Positions 1 through 10,610 of a DNA stretch of 64,000 nt are shown one piece after another. Numbering within the stretch: position 1 is the stretch's first letter; every line of letters starts with the position of its first letter. The DNA lies in the NCBI GenBank assembly GCA_900756155.1, contig CAAEJV010000017.1, positions 1 through 64,000 of the forward strand, written 5' to 3'. The translations under genes were made by a program, and so were the position numbers. The notes beneath the pieces are model-generated. The model was not told the origin of the DNA, did not search any database, and saw only the letters and a program-made list of their open reading frames with translations. Source of the DNA: Pasteurellaceae bacterium (lineage in GTDB: Bacteria; Pseudomonadota; Gammaproteobacteria; Enterobacterales; Pasteurellaceae).

Positions 1-79
1 ACCGAACTCAGAAGTGAAACGCCGATGCGCCGATGGTAGTGTGGGGCTTCCCCATGTGAGAGTAGGACACCGCCAGGTA
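1..79 (+). rRNA. rrf: 5S ribosomal RNA, 3' part
   Basis: The window opens inside a 5S rRNA. The conserved CCGAACTCAGAAGTGAAAC block, the GCGCCGATGGTAGTGTGGGG arm and the closing GAGAGTAGGACACCGCCAGG segment are all readable. About 35-40 bases of the 5' end lie outside the window, and the exact 3' end (about base 79) is estimated from the E. coli 5S. This is the tail of an rRNA operon whose 16S and 23S genes would lie to the left. Confidence 0.93.
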
Positions 80-88
80 CTGAATGTG

Positions 89-122
89 AACCCCGAGCTA
101 AATGGCTTGGGGTTTTTGTTTT
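89..122 (+). terminator. Rho-independent terminator of the rRNA operon
   Basis: AACCCC pairs with GGGGTT through a G-U step and an inner AGC/GCT, and is followed by a run of T. It lies about 10 bases after the 5S rRNA and would end the rRNA operon transcript. Confidence 0.85.
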
Positions 123-191
123 TAGATTTTTATTTTAATAAATAAAAAGTGCGGTAGAAAGTTAGACTGTTTTTACGTAGATAATATATAA

Positions 192-230
192 AAAGGAGTT
201 TATCCCCATTATCTGGGGATAGACTCCTTT
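192..230 (-). terminator. Terminator downstream of glnE
   Basis: A long stem pairs AAAGGAGT and TATCCCC with GGGGATA and ACTCCTTT. It sits seven bases beyond the glnE stop codon. On the minus strand it is followed by TTTTTATATA, as expected for an intrinsic terminator of the glnE operon. Confidence 0.8.
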
Positions 231-236
231 AATCTT

Positions 237-3170
237 TTAAGAAAAGAGCTTATGCCAGAAAGAACAAACAAATTCTCTTTCTTCTATAAATTCCGAATCA
301 TCAACAATGACAGGCTTTCCTAATAAGTTTAGGTGATGGATTTTATTACGTAGTGTCACGTAGCAGGATTTGAGTTTTTCACACTCAGCTAGAGAAATAA
401 TGTGATATTCTGCCATTGAATCAAAGATGCGGACGTTATCAGACCATTTTGTTAATATTGGATTAGCTGGAGCATTCGCAAGCATCAGATACTGGGCGAT
501 AAATTCAATATCGGTAATGCCGCCACGATCGGTTTTGATATTAAAAAAGCCGTCTTTTGTATGAGATAAATGGTCGTACATTTTTTCACGCATTTCTCTT
601 ACTTCGATTTTTAGCTGATTAATATCTCTTTGAGCGGAAAGTACATTACAGCGAATTTTTTCAAATTCTGCTTTTAATTCTGTTTCACCAAAAATGGCAC
701 GACTGCGGACAAGTGCTTGCTTTTCCCAAGTCCATGCTTCATTGAGTTGATAGTTTTCAAATGCTTGAAGTGAACAGCCTAATAAACCTGCATCGCCTGA
801 AGGTCGTAAGCGCATATCAACATCGTAAAGTACGCCTGCACTCGTATTCATGCTAAAAATACTGACAATTTTTTGAGCCAATCTTAAATAGAATTGATTG
901 CTATCAATAGATTTTTTCCCTCCAATAGTTTGGCCTTCAACCGCTTGGTATAAAAAGACTAAATCCAAATCGGATTTATACCCGAGTTCAATTCCGCCTA
1001 ATTTACCGTAGCCAATGACTAAAAAGCCTTTTTCTGTTTTACCCACTAGATGTTCGGGTACACCAAAGCGTTGACTGACTTGTTGCCAAGCAAAATTGAC
1101 GACTGCATCAATAATTGCTTCAGCTAGATAAGTGAGATGATCGCTCACTTTCATAACAGGCAATACGCCGAGAATATCGGCGGCTGCAACACGTAATAAA
1201 ATAGATTGTTTAAATTGGCGTAACCCGTCAATAAATTGTTCTTCATCATCTTGCGGTAATCGCAGCATATATTGCTTTAATTCGTCAGGATACTGTGTGA
1301 ATGGCAGTGGATTACGTAGCGCTTCAGTATTTAATAATTCATCGAGTAGAATAGGGTGACGAGCGACTTGTTCAGCGATCATCTGGGATTGCGAACATAG
1401 TTCAATTAGCTGCTCAATGGCTTGAGGATTTTCTAAGAGCAATTCCAAATACGTTGTTCTACTTGCAATTTTATCGACAATATTGAGGATGCGTGGCAAT
1501 AAAGTGCGGTAATTTTTTTGTTCAAATATTTGAGTGAAGATATTTGGCAATAAGTGAGCTAAAACTTCTCGGCCTCGAGAGCCAATAACCCGGCGCGCAA
1601 GCCCATCTTTAAATTGAATAAGTTTATCTAAGATATCGGAAATCGCGTCTTCATCAATGTGATTATCGACTAGCATTTGTTCAATATCATCGAGATCACC
1701 TTCTAAAAAATCAATCCACTGATTATTGTCATCGTTAGGTTCATCTTTTTCTTCACCAATTAATGCATCAAAAACTGACCGCACTTTTTGTTGGTGTGCC
1801 TGTAATGTTTGATAGAAATCATCCCAGTTTTCAATTGGATAAGATTTTATCGTAGCCTGATTGTTCTCATCTAAATAAGTATATTCTCGACAAGCGACCA
1901 TTAATCTAAGGCGATTTTCTTCATCTGTTGGAAGTAGTTGCGTTTGTTGGTCATCAATGGCTTGAAGCACGTTTTCTGTACGTCGTAGAAAGATATAAGC
2001 GTCTCTTAATTCACGGTATTGTTGAGGTGTAATTAAACCGAGATCTCGTATTTCAGGGAGAAGTTTAAGCAATTCATGTTGTTGGAGTTTGATCTCTCGC
2101 CCACCACGAATTAGCTGAAAAACTTGTACAATAAATTCGATTTCTCGAATCCCGCCTGCGCCTAACTTAATATTGTCTTTTAAGCCACGACGACGCACTT
2201 CACGCTCAATTTTACCTTTCATTTCACGTAACGCTTGAATCACACTAAAATCAATATAACGGCGATAAACAAAGGGGCGAAGTAATTGTTGTAAGGTTTT
2301 TGCATTGGGGTCTTGCTCATCTGCGCCTAAAATACGCCCTTTGATCATGGCATAGCGTTCCCAGTCTCGCCCTTGATCTTGGTAATATTGCTCCATTGCA
2401 GAAAAACTTAAGGCAAGAGCCCCGCTGCCACCAAAAGGGCGAAGGCGCATATCCGTACGATAGACAAAACCATCTGGCGTAAATTGATCCAATGCATTAA
2501 TCAGACGTTGTCCTAAACGGGTAAAAAATTTGGCGTTATCAACGGTTCGTCTTGCTCCAACGGTTTCGCCTTGTGAAGGATAGGTAAAAATTAAATCAAT
2601 ATCAGAGGAGAAATTTAGCTCAAAACCACCTAATTTTCCCATACCAAGAATATAGAGTTGCTGTGGGTTGCCATTTTCATCGCAAGGCGTGCCCATTTCT
2701 TCGCAAGCTTGCTTGTATAGCCAATCTCTCGCACCAATGATAAGGCTCTCAGCTAGTTGAGAAAGACGAATAAAAATTTCTTCTACGGTGACAAGATTCA
2801 AGCTTTGACAGAAACTAAGTTTTGCCATTTCTTGATTACGAAAATCTCGTAGCGTTTTGTAAAGCTGTTCTTCGTTTTGGATAGTAGAGAGTTGGTCAGC
2901 TAAACGGCTAGCATAATGTTGACAATCTGAAAATTGAGGAGGTGTTTGCCACCATTGAGCTAAAAAGTGCGGGTGTTTTTTTAAGACTTTTTCCAAGAAA
3001 TCAGACAGACTGATGGCATAGTTTATTTGTCCGATTGGTGTCGTGAGATCTGTTGCGTCTCGCTCGATTTGTTGGGTTATTTCATTAAGATTCATTTCAG
3101 GGAAATGTTGGCAAAGCACTTCGCCAAGTTGAATGAGTTTTTCAGTCGAAAGCGGAAGTGAAAGCGCCAT
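237..3170 (-). CDS. glnE: Bifunctional glutamine synthetase adenylyltransferase / adenylyl-removing enzyme
   Basis: GlnE attaches AMP to glutamine synthetase and removes it again, tuning nitrogen assimilation under PII control. The 977-residue protein shows the expected duplicated nucleotidyltransferase layout. The motif [20 protein letters not shown] lies near residue 173 and its partner [20 protein letters not shown] near residue 720; both carry the metal-binding D-x-D. Length is close to the enterobacterial enzyme (about 945). The start is three bases beyond the miaA stop, so it is the last gene of the tsaE-amiB-mutL-miaA-glnE run. In E. coli hfq occupies the position after miaA; here it is glnE, an order I recall also from H. 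influenzae. Family call is firm. Confidence 0.97.
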   Translation of the reverse strand: MALSLPLSTEKLIQLGEVLCQHFPEMNLNEITQQIERDATDLTTPIGQINYAISLSDFLEKVLKKHPHFLAQWWQTPPQFSDCQHYASRLADQLSTIQNEEQLYKTLRDFRNQEMAKLSFCQSLNLVTVEEIFIRLSQLAESLIIGARDWLYKQACEEMGTPCDENGNPQQLYILGMGKLGGFELNFSSDIDLIFTYPSQGETVGARRTVDNAKFFTRLGQRLINALDQFTPDGFVYRTDMRLRPFGGSGALALSFSAMEQYYQDQGRDWERYAMIKGRILGADEQDPNAKTLQQLLRPFVYRRYIDFSVIQALREMKGKIEREVRRRGLKDNIKLGAGGIREIEFIVQVFQLIRGGREIKLQQHELLKLLPEIRDLGLITPQQYRELRDAYIFLRRTENVLQAIDDQQTQLLPTDEENRLRLMVACREYTYLDENNQATIKSYPIENWDDFYQTLQAHQQKVRSVFDALIGEEKDEPNDDNNQWIDFLEGDLDDIEQMLVDNHIDEDAISDILDKLIQFKDGLARRVIGSRGREVLAHLLPNIFTQIFEQKNYRTLLPRILNIVDKIASRTTYLELLLENPQAIEQLIELCSQSQMIAEQVARHPILLDELLNTEALRNPLPFTQYPDELKQYMLRLPQDDEEQFIDGLRQFKQSILLRVAAADILGVLPVMKVSDHLTYLAEAIIDAVVNFAWQQVSQRFGVPEHLVGKTEKGFLVIGYGKLGGIELGYKSDLDLVFLYQAVEGQTIGGKKSIDSNQFYLRLAQKIVSIFSMNTSAGVLYDVDMRLRPSGDAGLLGCSLQAFENYQLNEAWTWEKQALVRSRAIFGETELKAEFEKIRCNVLSAQRDINQLKIEVREMREKMYDHLSHTKDGFFNIKTDRGGITDIEFIAQYLMLANAPANPILTKWSDNVRIFDSMAEYHIISLAECEKLKSCYVTLRNKIHHLNLLGKPVIVDDSEFIEEREFVCSFWHKLFS

Positions 3171-3173
3171 AAT

Positions 3174-4127
3174 TTACCCCTTAAAATGTTCGTCAATCTT
3201 GCGTAATACGATTTCTTTGGCTTGTTGCGGTTGCAGACTATCTAGCCAATTTAATGGTGTTTTCCAGCCGCGTAGCCAGGTGATTTGTCGTTTTGCTAAT
3301 TGTCGAGTTGCACAAATACCGCGGAAGACCATTTCTTCATGATCATAGTCACCTCGTAAATATTCCCACATTTGGCGATAGCCCACACAGCGGATAGAAG
3401 GCAAATCAGGATGGAGATCTTCTCGTTGATAGAGTTTTTCAACCTCTTCTTGGAAACCTAATTCGATCATTTTATGGAAACGTTGTTCGATACGTTGATG
3501 TAATACCGCACGATCTTCTGGTGCAATAGCGAATTGCAAAAATTGATAAGGCAATTCTTCGCCTTTTTGTTCGGTTAATTCCGTTAATGATTTGCCCGTT
3601 AAATAGAATACTTCTAATGCACGATTAATGCGTTGTGAATCATTTGGATTGATACGCTCAGCAGAAATAGGATCAATTTTTTGTAATTCTTGATGAAGTA
3701 CTGGCCAGCCAAATTTTTGCGCTTTTTCTTCAATTTCTAAGCGTAAATTTTCATCAGCTGATGGAAGAGGAGAAAGTCCTTCAATCAATGCTTTGTAATA
3801 CAACATCGTGCCGCCAACCAAAAGTGGAATTTTGCCTTGCGCGGTAATATCAGCCATTTCTCTGAGCGCATCGTCACGAAAATTCATCGCAGAATAACTT
3901 TCAGCGGGATCTAAAATATCGATTAAGCGGTGAGGAGCAAGAGCAAGTTCTTCTTTAGAAGGCTTTGCCGTACCAATATCCATGCCTTTATAAATTAATG
4001 CAGAATCGACACTGATCACTTCAACTGGCAGGCTTTGACGTAATTGAATAGCAAGATCTGTTTTTCCTGAGGCCGTCGGTCCCATTAGAAAAAGTGCGGT
4101 TGGTTTGGAGTCAGTTTTTTGTGTCAT
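3174..4127 (-). CDS. miaA: tRNA dimethylallyltransferase
   Basis: MiaA transfers a dimethylallyl group to N6 of adenosine 37 in tRNAs that read codons starting with U. The 317-residue protein has the N-terminal P-loop [11 protein letters not shown], the [16 protein letters not shown] substrate loop and the [16 protein letters not shown] segment typical of the family. One base separates its start from the mutL stop and three bases separate its stop from glnE, so it is translated from the same message. The length matches the family (about 310). Confidence 0.97.
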   Translation of the reverse strand: MTQKTDSKPTALFLMGPTASGKTDLAIQLRQSLPVEVISVDSALIYKGMDIGTAKPSKEELALAPHRLIDILDPAESYSAMNFRDDALREMADITAQGKIPLLVGGTMLYYKALIEGLSPLPSADENLRLEIEEKAQKFGWPVLHQELQKIDPISAERINPNDSQRINRALEVFYLTGKSLTELTEQKGEELPYQFLQFAIAPEDRAVLHQRIEQRFHKMIELGFQEEVEKLYQREDLHPDLPSIRCVGYRQMWEYLRGDYDHEEMVFRGICATRQLAKRQITWLRGWKTPLNWLDSLQPQQAKEIVLRKIDEHFKG

Positions 4128-4128
4128 A

Positions 4129-5973
4129 TTACAAATCGCTTAAAAAAGGCTGCCAGTTAATCGGTTTCAGTAATGTATTAAATTTTTCTTGATGAGTTTT
4201 ATTCAGTAAGCGTTCCGTTTCGCTTAATAAGCTGACTGCATCCGCTAACACCTCAATCGGTTTCATCTCTAGCGTCCGACAAAGTGCAGTCAGAAAATCA
4301 GGCATATTTTCTACATGTTCAGCAAGTAGGCTCACCACACATTTTTGTAAATTTTGTGTACGTAAAACCGTAGGCACTTTGTTTAGAGTGAGACGTAGCT
4401 GGGCTTTATTTTCAATAAATTCAAAACCACTTTGCTGAAAAAAGGCTTTTTGTTTTTGCCATTGTTCAAATTGTTTTTCATCTAAGCGGAAAATAATCGG
4501 AATGAGCAACGGCTGTTGTGAAATTTCACCTTGTTGTAAGGTTAATTCATAATTTAAGGTCTGCAATTTAGCTAATGACATCAAATAAAACTGCTGATTT
4601 TGTTGTAAAAGCAACGCTTTATTTTCAATTAATGCTAATGCACGTAAATAACCCGTTTCACTTGTCTGTGGGTGTTGTTCAACGACAGGTGTTGTTAAAA
4701 CTTGAGAATCTTCTGTTGAACGTACTAATTCACCATATAAGCGTTGTTCCGTCTTTGTAGGTTGTTCGCGATAACTATATGACGGAAGGTACTCATTACG
4801 GTTTGAAAAGTGCGGTCGATTTTCTGATTGTTTTTCGCGAGGCTGATGATAATTCGAAGCGAAAATATTGTGTCCTGCCGCTGCACGATTCGGTTTTGTT
4901 TCATAGTGCGTTTGATACGAAGCCGAAGGCTCTCTTGCCTCATTTATCGCTGGCGCTAAATCCAATGCAGCTTGAGGAATGGCATTGAGCGCATTTGTTA
5001 CGCCTTGGCAGATAAAGTCATGAATTAATCGAGCTTGATGGAAACGCACCTCGTGTTTTGTTGGATGCACGTTGACATCGACATCATGTGGATTGAGATC
5101 GATAAATAGTACAAATGCAGGGTATTGCTCAGTATGTAAATACTCCGTATAAGCTTGACGAATTGCATGGGTGATCACTTTATCGCGCACCATTCGTCCA
5201 TTGATATAGCAATAGCTCAAATCATTTTGAGAACGGGTAAATTCAGGTGTCGCCACCCAGCCAGAAAGATGTAAATCATCATGTTTCCAATCAATACGTA
5301 AGGCATGTTGAACAAAATCATCGCCACAAATAGCGGCAACGCGTTTTAGTTGTTGTTCTTCATTCGTCGCAGGGCGGTATTGTCGAACAATTTTGCCATT
5401 ATGTGTGAGCGTAAAAGCGATATTAAATTTCGCTAAAGCAATTCGGCGAATGACTTCATCAATATGAGCAAATTCTGTTTTATCAGTGCGTAAGAATTTA
5501 CGACGAGCAGGCGTGTTAAAAAAGAGATTTGCCACTTCAACTGTCGTACCGACTGGATGAGATGCGGGTTTGATTGTGGTTTCCATCTCTCGTCCTTGTG
5601 CATAAACCTGCCACGCTTCATTTTGCTCTGCTGTGCGAGAGGTAAGCGTGAGACGAGAAACCGAGCTGATACTGGCAAGGGCTTCACCGCGGAAACCTAA
5701 ACTTAAAATGGCTTCGAGATCATCAAGATCGGCAATTTTACTGGTTGCATGTCGAGCGAGTGCGAGGCTTAATTCCTCTTTAGGAATGCCGCTGCCATTA
5801 TCTCGAATACGAATCAGACTAGCGCCGCCGTTTTCAATATCAATATGAATTTTATTGGCACCGGCATCAAGGCTGTTTTCCACCAATTCTTTCACCACAG
5901 AGGCAGGGCGTTCGACCACTTCACCTGCGGCAATCTGATTAGCCAGCTGTGGAGAAAGAATTTTGATTGCCAT
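4129..5973 (-). CDS. mutL: DNA mismatch repair protein MutL
   Basis: MutL is the ATP-dependent coordinator that links MutS recognition to MutH incision and UvrD unwinding. The N-terminal GHKL ATPase shows ENSLDAGA near residue 32, DNGSGIP near 58 and [13 protein letters not shown] near 94. A variable Gln/Ser-rich linker covers roughly residues 340-430, followed by the C-terminal dimerisation domain. The total of 614 residues equals the E. coli length. It follows amiB by eight bases and precedes miaA by one, the conserved enterobacterial order. There is no QXE(x)4E-type endonuclease motif, as expected for a genome that relies on MutH. Confidence 0.97.
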   Translation of the reverse strand: MAIKILSPQLANQIAAGEVVERPASVVKELVENSLDAGANKIHIDIENGGASLIRIRDNGSGIPKEELSLALARHATSKIADLDDLEAILSLGFRGEALASISSVSRLTLTSRTAEQNEAWQVYAQGREMETTIKPASHPVGTTVEVANLFFNTPARRKFLRTDKTEFAHIDEVIRRIALAKFNIAFTLTHNGKIVRQYRPATNEEQQLKRVAAICGDDFVQHALRIDWKHDDLHLSGWVATPEFTRSQNDLSYCYINGRMVRDKVITHAIRQAYTEYLHTEQYPAFVLFIDLNPHDVDVNVHPTKHEVRFHQARLIHDFICQGVTNALNAIPQAALDLAPAINEAREPSASYQTHYETKPNRAAAGHNIFASNYHQPREKQSENRPHFSNRNEYLPSYSYREQPTKTEQRLYGELVRSTEDSQVLTTPVVEQHPQTSETGYLRALALIENKALLLQQNQQFYLMSLAKLQTLNYELTLQQGEISQQPLLIPIIFRLDEKQFEQWQKQKAFFQQSGFEFIENKAQLRLTLNKVPTVLRTQNLQKCVVSLLAEHVENMPDFLTALCRTLEMKPIEVLADAVSLLSETERLLNKTHQEKFNTLLKPINWQPFLSDL

Positions 5974-5981
5974 AGGATTCC

Positions 5982-7595
5982 TTATTTTTCTTTAAGTTTG
6001 ATTTTTTGCCCAGTCACGACTTTGCCGTTTTTCAATGTTGGGTTCAGCTTTAAAAGACGATTAACCGGTACATTGTATTCACGAGAGATAGCATAGATAG
6101 TTTGATCGGCTTTCACTGTATGGTAAAGCGGGGTTTCTTTCTTGCCATCATCTTTCTTCTCATTTCCTTTTGAAGAAGTGTCTTTTTTATCGTTACCTTT
6201 TTTCTCAGGCTCTTTTTTATTCTCAGCTTTTTCTTGTTTTTGATCTTTTTTAGAAATCGCTTTTTCAGCTTCAACAATTTTGCTGTTTTTTCCTTTGTTA
6301 TCGGTTTTGGCTTTATCATCCGATTTAGGTTTTTCTTCTACCTTTTTATCTTTGCCGTTATCAGGAATTTTAATGGTTTCATTCAACCAAAGTTCTTTGC
6401 GTTTCAGTTTATTTAACTCAATAATTTCACTGACTTTCACATCATATTTGTTCGCCAGGCTACCAATGCTTTCACCAGGTTTCACTTTATGACGTACACC
6501 GCTGTCTTTGACATCGTAAGTGCGGTCAGATTTTTCAGTGTTTTTCTCTTCTTTTTTAGCTGGTTCTTCCGCTTTTTTGCCTTTGCCATTATCAGGGATC
6601 TTAATGGTTTCATTTAACCAAAGTTCTTTGCGTTTCAGTTTATTTAACTCAATGATTTCGCTAACTTTGACATCATATTTGTTTGCCAGACTACCAATGC
6701 TTTCACCCGGTTTCACTTTATGGCGAATACCGCTGTCTTTCACATCAGAAGTGCGGTCAGATTTTTCATTATTTTTATCGTTTGATTTTGTAGATTTGCT
6801 GTCTTGCTCATCACTAGGTGGAACGGCAATTGCTTTTAAATTAGCGTTGCGATAAGCAACCAAACCTTCGTAAATCATATAAGCAATACGACGACGATAA
6901 GCAATGGTATTCAGTTTCTGCTCTTCTTCCATATTGGAAAGGAATCCCGTTTCCACCAGAACAGAAGGAATGTCGGGTGAACGCAATACGCCAAGGCTTG
7001 CATGTTGTGGCGTGCTACGACTTAATGAGGTCACGCGAGCAAAGCGACGTAAAATGCTGTTACCAAGTTCATAGCCTGTACGTTGGCTATGACCAAATTG
7101 TAGATCGAGTACGGTTTGATCTAAATATTTGTCATTGTTATTGGAAAGTACTTTTCCAGCACCACCTAAAAGCTCAGAGCGTTTTTCATCGTCTTCTAAC
7201 CATTGTCCCATTTCATCATTGGCTCGGCGATTGGATAGTACCCAAACTGATGCGCCACGTTGGTCTGCATTAATAGATGAGTCGGCATGGATAGACACGA
7301 GAAAATTTGCTTTATATTTACGTGCGATTTCAGAACGTTCTGGCACGGAAATGTAGTAATCGCTACTGCGCGTTAAAACGCCTTTGAAATTAGGATCTTT
7401 ATCTAATAAGGCTTTTAATTCTCGCGCAATAGAAAGGGTGACATTTTTTTCATAAATGCCGAGATTTTTTCCGATTGCACCGGGATCTTTACCACCGTGG
7501 CCAGGATCAATCGCAATTGTCCATTGTGGGGCGGCAAATACAGTAGTAGAAATTAGAGAAAATATTCCAAAAAGAAACGAAAATTTTGCTTTCAT
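5982..7595 (-). CDS. amiB: N-acetylmuramoyl-L-alanine amidase AmiB with three LysM domains
   Basis: This periplasmic zinc amidase splits septal peptidoglycan during cell separation. A signal peptide ([10 protein letters not shown]) precedes the Amidase_3 domain, which opens with [15 protein letters not shown]; zinc His and Glu residues are present, and VETGFLSN closes the catalytic part near residue 215. Three LysM modules follow. The first two are near-identical copies carried on a tandem repeat of 231-bp period, and the third is diverged at the C-terminus. The lysine-rich linkers are low complexity. An upstream in-frame TTG at 7604 adds three residues; the ATG at 7595 starts directly on a normal signal peptide and is preferred. 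It lies between tsaE and mutL, as in E. coli. Confidence 0.95.
   Translation of the reverse strand: MKAKFSFLFGIFSLISTTVFAAPQWTIAIDPGHGGKDPGAIGKNLGIYEKNVTLSIARELKALLDKDPNFKGVLTRSSDYYISVPERSEIARKYKANFLVSIHADSSINADQRGASVWVLSNRRANDEMGQWLEDDEKRSELLGGAGKVLSNNNDKYLDQTVLDLQFGHSQRTGYELGNSILRRFARVTSLSRSTPQHASLGVLRSPDIPSVLVETGFLSNMEEEQKLNTIAYRRRIAYMIYEGLVAYRNANLKAIAVPPSDEQDSKSTKSNDKNNEKSDRTSDVKDSGIRHKVKPGESIGSLANKYDVKVSEIIELNKLKRKELWLNETIKIPDNGKGKKAEEPAKKEEKNTEKSDRTYDVKDSGVRHKVKPGESIGSLANKYDVKVSEIIELNKLKRKELWLNETIKIPDNGKDKKVEEKPKSDDKAKTDNKGKNSKIVEAEKAISKKDQKQEKAENKKEPEKKGNDKKDTSSKGNEKKDDGKKETPLYHTVKADQTIYAISREYNVPVNRLLKLNPTLKNGKVVTGQKIKLKEK
6351..6768 (-). repeat. Imperfect direct repeat encoding two LysM modules in amiB
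   Basis: The segment 6351-6537 recurs at 6582-6768, a period of 231 bp or exactly 77 codons. Each copy encodes a linker plus one LysM module with the shared core [20 protein letters not shown]. Differences are mainly at third codon positions. Each copy also carries one uptake signal core read as AAGTGCGGT on the plus strand. The frame is preserved, so the repeat adds a cell-wall binding module rather than breaking the gene. Confidence 0.9.
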
Positions 7596-7606
7596 GTAAA
7601 TCAATT

Positions 7607-8077
7607 TTATAGTTGTGTCAAAATATGCTCGCCCAGTGAGTTTTGAGCAATTAGCGTAATGTTGCGAGCATCATCGTAATAATCAATATTTACCAGTAAA
7701 TCAGCCTCAGGCAGAATACCTTCACCTTTTTCTGCCCATTCGATTAAGCAGATGCAATTTTGGCTGAAATAATCACGAATGCCCATAAATTCCAATTCTT
7801 CAGGATCGGCAAGACGATATAAATCAAAGTGATAAATCATTTTCCCTGCAATGCTATATTCTTCTACTAACGTGTAAGTAGGACTTTTAACATTGCCTTG
7901 GTAGCCTAAACCTTGCACCATTCCACGAGTCAGGGTGGTTTTACCTGCACCAAGATCGCCATTAAAATAAAGCACAATGGCACTATCTTTCGGTTGTTTT
8001 ATAAGCACTTCTGCGAGTTTTTTGCCAAAACGGAGCATCGTGCCTTCATCAGGAATGTATTGGGTTAATTCGGTCAT
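7607..8077 (-). CDS. tsaE: tRNA threonylcarbamoyladenosine biosynthesis ATPase TsaE
   Basis: TsaE is the small ATPase that works with TsaB, TsaC and TsaD to make t6A37 in tRNAs decoding ANN codons. The 156-residue protein shows the P-loop [14 protein letters not shown] near residue 44, the [10 protein letters not shown] segment, HFDLYRL, and LIEWAEKG near residue 113. These match the former YjeE family in order and spacing. It is the first gene of the run into amiB, with 11 bases between its stop and the amiB ATG. Confidence 0.96.
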   Translation of the reverse strand: MTELTQYIPDEGTMLRFGKKLAEVLIKQPKDSAIVLYFNGDLGAGKTTLTRGMVQGLGYQGNVKSPTYTLVEEYSIAGKMIYHFDLYRLADPEELEFMGIRDYFSQNCICLIEWAEKGEGILPEADLLVNIDYYDDARNITLIAQNSLGEHILTQL

Positions 8078-8153
8078 TCTTAGAGTGATTTTTTAGGTTA
8101 AAGTTTCTAGGGGATTTTATCGTATTTTGAAGGGAATATGTAGGGAAAATACA

Positions 8154-8186
8154 ATAAAAAAATCCGCTGCTTTTCAGCAACGGATT
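8154..8186 (-). terminator. Terminator of the tRNA-Gly pair
   Basis: AATCCG pairs with CGGATT, with an inner TGCT/AGCA stem. On the minus strand it is followed by a run of T (AATAAAAAA on plus). It lies eight bases downstream of the second tRNA-Gly. Confidence 0.85.
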
Positions 8187-8193
8187 GAGAATT

Positions 8194-8269
<76 letters not shown>

Positions 8270-8289
8270 AGGGCATTTATGTGAAAATT

Positions 8290-8365
<76 letters not shown>

Positions 8366-8458
8366 ATTTCACATTGGTGAATGAGGCAACATTATACGAA
8401 AAAATTTATTCAACGCAAGTGCAGATTTCGCAAATGATTGAGTTTGCCTAAGTTTTCA

Positions 8459-9007
8459 TCAACCCAGATTAATAAAGTGATCACGGTAGTAAGCTAACTC
8501 TTTTATTGACTCTCGAATATCGTCAAGGGCTAAATGAGTATTACCTTTTTTGAACCCGTCTAAAATTTCTGGTTTCCAGCGAGCGGCTAATTCTTTTAAC
8601 GTGCTCACATCGAGATGACGATAATGGAAATAATCCGCTAAATCAGGCATATATTTATAAAGAAAGCGTTTATCTTGTGCGATGCTGTTGCCACAAATCG
8701 GTGAAGCACCTTTTGGTACCCATCGTTTTAAAAAATCTAATGTTTGTAATTCAGCCGCACGTTCGGTGAGTTTGCTCGCTTTGACACGGTCAACTAAGCC
8801 ATTTGCTGTATGGGTTTTTACGCACCATTCTGACATTTTGTTTAATAATTCATCACTTTGATGTACCGCAATCACAGGTCCTTCCGCTAAAATATTGAGA
8901 TCTTTATCTGTCACGATGGTTGCGATTTCAATAATTCGTTCTTTTTCAGGATCTAATCCTGTCATTTCTAAATCGATCCAAATCAGATTTTGTTTATCTA
9001 ATTGCAT
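8459..9007 (-). CDS. orn: Oligoribonuclease
   Basis: Orn is the 3'-5' exoribonuclease that degrades RNA fragments of two to about five nucleotides and is usually essential. The 182-residue protein shows the DEDDh exonuclease pattern. [14 protein letters not shown] near residue 11 carries the first Asp and Glu, [11 protein letters not shown] near residue 108 carries the second Asp region, and [11 protein letters not shown] near residue 158 carries the final His and Asp. Length matches E. coli Orn (181). It is divergent from rsgA with 76 bases between them, the same neighbour as in E. coli. Confidence 0.97.
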   Translation of the reverse strand: MQLDKQNLIWIDLEMTGLDPEKERIIEIATIVTDKDLNILAEGPVIAVHQSDELLNKMSEWCVKTHTANGLVDRVKASKLTERAAELQTLDFLKRWVPKGASPICGNSIAQDKRFLYKYMPDLADYFHYRHLDVSTLKELAARWKPEILDGFKKGNTHLALDDIRESIKELAYYRDHFINLG

Positions 9008-9083
9008 AATATAAGGTATCCTATGAACATTTTTTAATCCCGTTTATTTTAACGAAAAACATCGGAAAAAACGACCGCACTTT

Positions 9084-10121
9084 ATGAGCAAACGTAAACT
9101 AACGCAAAATCAAACTCGTCGAATTCAATCAAATAACGCGAAAGCTTTGCATCGCCACAAGAAGAAAGAAGTGGAATGGCAAGATGATATGCTAGGCGAA
9201 AGCCAAGATGGGGTAGTGGTCACGCGTTATTCGGTTCATGCAGACGTAGAAAACGCACAAGGCGAAATTTTCCGCTGTAATTTACGTCGTACACTTTCTA
9301 GTCTCGTGGTTGGAGACAAAGTGATTTGGCGACAAGGCAATGAACAGCTCCAAGGTGTGAGCGGTGTGATTGAAGCCATTCACCCAAGACAAAATGAAAT
9401 TGCTCGCCCAGATTATTATGATGGGTTGAAACCAATCGCGGCGAATATCGATCGTATTATTATTGTTTCTGCGGTTGTGCCAGTACTTTCACTCAATATT
9501 ATCGATCGTTATTTAGTGGTGTGTGAAAATGCGGGGATCGAGCCAGTCATCGTGGTAAATAAAGGCGATTTACTGAATTCGGAGCAAGAGCAGGAAGTGG
9601 AAAGTCAGTTACAGATTTACCGTGATATTGGTTATCAGACCATCATCATTTCTGCTGAAACTGGAAAAAATATGGAAAAATTGACCGCACTTTTAAGTGA
9701 TGGAACATCCATTTTTGTGGGACAGTCAGGGGTAGGCAAATCCAGTTTAATTAACCATATTTTACCAACGGTCAATGCGCAAGTCGGTGGCATCAGTGAA
9801 ACCTCGGGTTTGGGGCAACATACCACAACTTCTTCTCGCTTATATCATTTGCCACAAGGCGGTAATTTGATTGATTCACCAGGCATTCGTGAGTTTGGTT
9901 TATGGCATTTGGAGCCAGAACAGATCACCAAAGGCTATCGTGAATTTCAATATGTCTTAGGTACATGTAAATTCCGAGATTGTAAGCATTTGAACGATCC
10001 TGGCTGTGCATTACGTGAGGCTGTCGAAGCAGGTCGGATTTCACCTATACGCTATGAGAATTATCATCGCCTCATTGAAAGCTTGAGTGAGACGAAATCA
10101 CAGCGTCATTTTTCTGTATAG
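9084..10121 (+). CDS. rsgA: Ribosome small-subunit biogenesis GTPase RsgA
   Basis: RsgA is a circularly permuted GTPase that checks late 30S subunit maturation. The permuted motif order is visible: VVNKGD (G4) near residue 157, then [12 protein letters not shown] (P-loop), then DSPGIREFG (G3). A C-terminal zinc-binding cluster ([14 protein letters not shown]) follows near residue 297. An N-terminal OB fold and a basic tail ([12 protein letters not shown]) precede the GTPase. Length is 345 residues. An uptake signal in reverse orientation (ACCGCACTTT) sits immediately upstream of the ATG. Confidence 0.96.
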   Translation: MSKRKLTQNQTRRIQSNNAKALHRHKKKEVEWQDDMLGESQDGVVVTRYSVHADVENAQGEIFRCNLRRTLSSLVVGDKVIWRQGNEQLQGVSGVIEAIHPRQNEIARPDYYDGLKPIAANIDRIIIVSAVVPVLSLNIIDRYLVVCENAGIEPVIVVNKGDLLNSEQEQEVESQLQIYRDIGYQTIIISAETGKNMEKLTALLSDGTSIFVGQSGVGKSSLINHILPTVNAQVGGISETSGLGQHTTTSSRLYHLPQGGNLIDSPGIREFGLWHLEPEQITKGYREFQYVLGTCKFRDCKHLNDPGCALREAVEAGRISPIRYENYHRLIESLSETKSQRHFSV

Positions 10122-10273
10122 TAGACAATTTACTGTAAATTAGGTATAAAGTACCTCTAATTTCGTGATGTAGCTCAAGTTTTTTTGTGTTTAGCCTTGA
10201 TTATTGGGCATTTAATAGAGATACTACAGCGGATTTATAGACTAAATTTTACAATTACTATAGAGGTAACATT

Positions 10274-10531
10274 ATGTTCTCAAAAGATGTAGAAATTACA
10301 GCTCCTAATGGTTTACACACCCGTCCAGCGGCGCAATTTGTGAAAGAAGCGAAAGCATTTGCTTCTGATGTAACAGTGACTTCTGGTGGTAAAAGTGCAA
10401 GTGCGAAAAGCTTATTTAAGCTACAAACCTTAGGTTTGACGCAAGGAACTGTAATCACCATCTCGGCGGAAGGTGAAGACGAACAACAAGCCGTTGAACA
10501 TTTAGTCGCATTAATTCCTACTTTAGAATAA
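10274..10531 (+). CDS. ptsH: Phosphocarrier protein HPr
   Basis: HPr relays phosphate from Enzyme I to the sugar-specific Enzyme II proteins of the phosphotransferase system. The 85-residue protein has the phosphorylated His in [12 protein letters not shown] near residue 15 and the downstream [17 protein letters not shown] segment, where the regulatory-type serine lies. Length equals E. coli HPr. It is first in ptsH-ptsI-crr; a hairpin in the 79-base gap to ptsI may lower read-through. A GAGG ribosome-binding site precedes the ATG. Confidence 0.98.
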   Translation: MFSKDVEITAPNGLHTRPAAQFVKEAKAFASDVTVTSGGKSASAKSLFKLQTLGLTQGTVITISAEGEDEQQAVEHLVALIPTLE

Positions 10532-10539
10532 TTTACGAT

Positions 10540-10571
10540 TAGCCATAGGATTTCTATTCTATGGCTATTGT
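10540..10571 (+). terminator. Hairpin between ptsH and ptsI, possible attenuator
   Basis: TAGCCATAG (10540-10548) pairs perfectly with CTATGGCTA (10559-10567), followed by TTGTTT. It lies between two genes of one operon. A partial terminator here would raise HPr over Enzyme I; this effect is inferred. Confidence 0.5.
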
Positions 10572-10610
10572 TTATCTAACCTTTAATAAATTATCTCGGA
10601 AGGTAAAAGT

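Noticed and set aside
6113..6855. Several plus- and minus-strand open frames inside amiB
   Set aside because: They are shadows of the lysine-rich, repeat-containing part of amiB. The low-complexity DNA keeps other frames open by composition alone.
10150..10185. Possible CRP site upstream of ptsH (CGTGA-N6-TCAAG)
   Set aside because: Only about seven of ten core positions match, which is not enough to claim it by eye, though ptsH control by CRP is known in E. coli.
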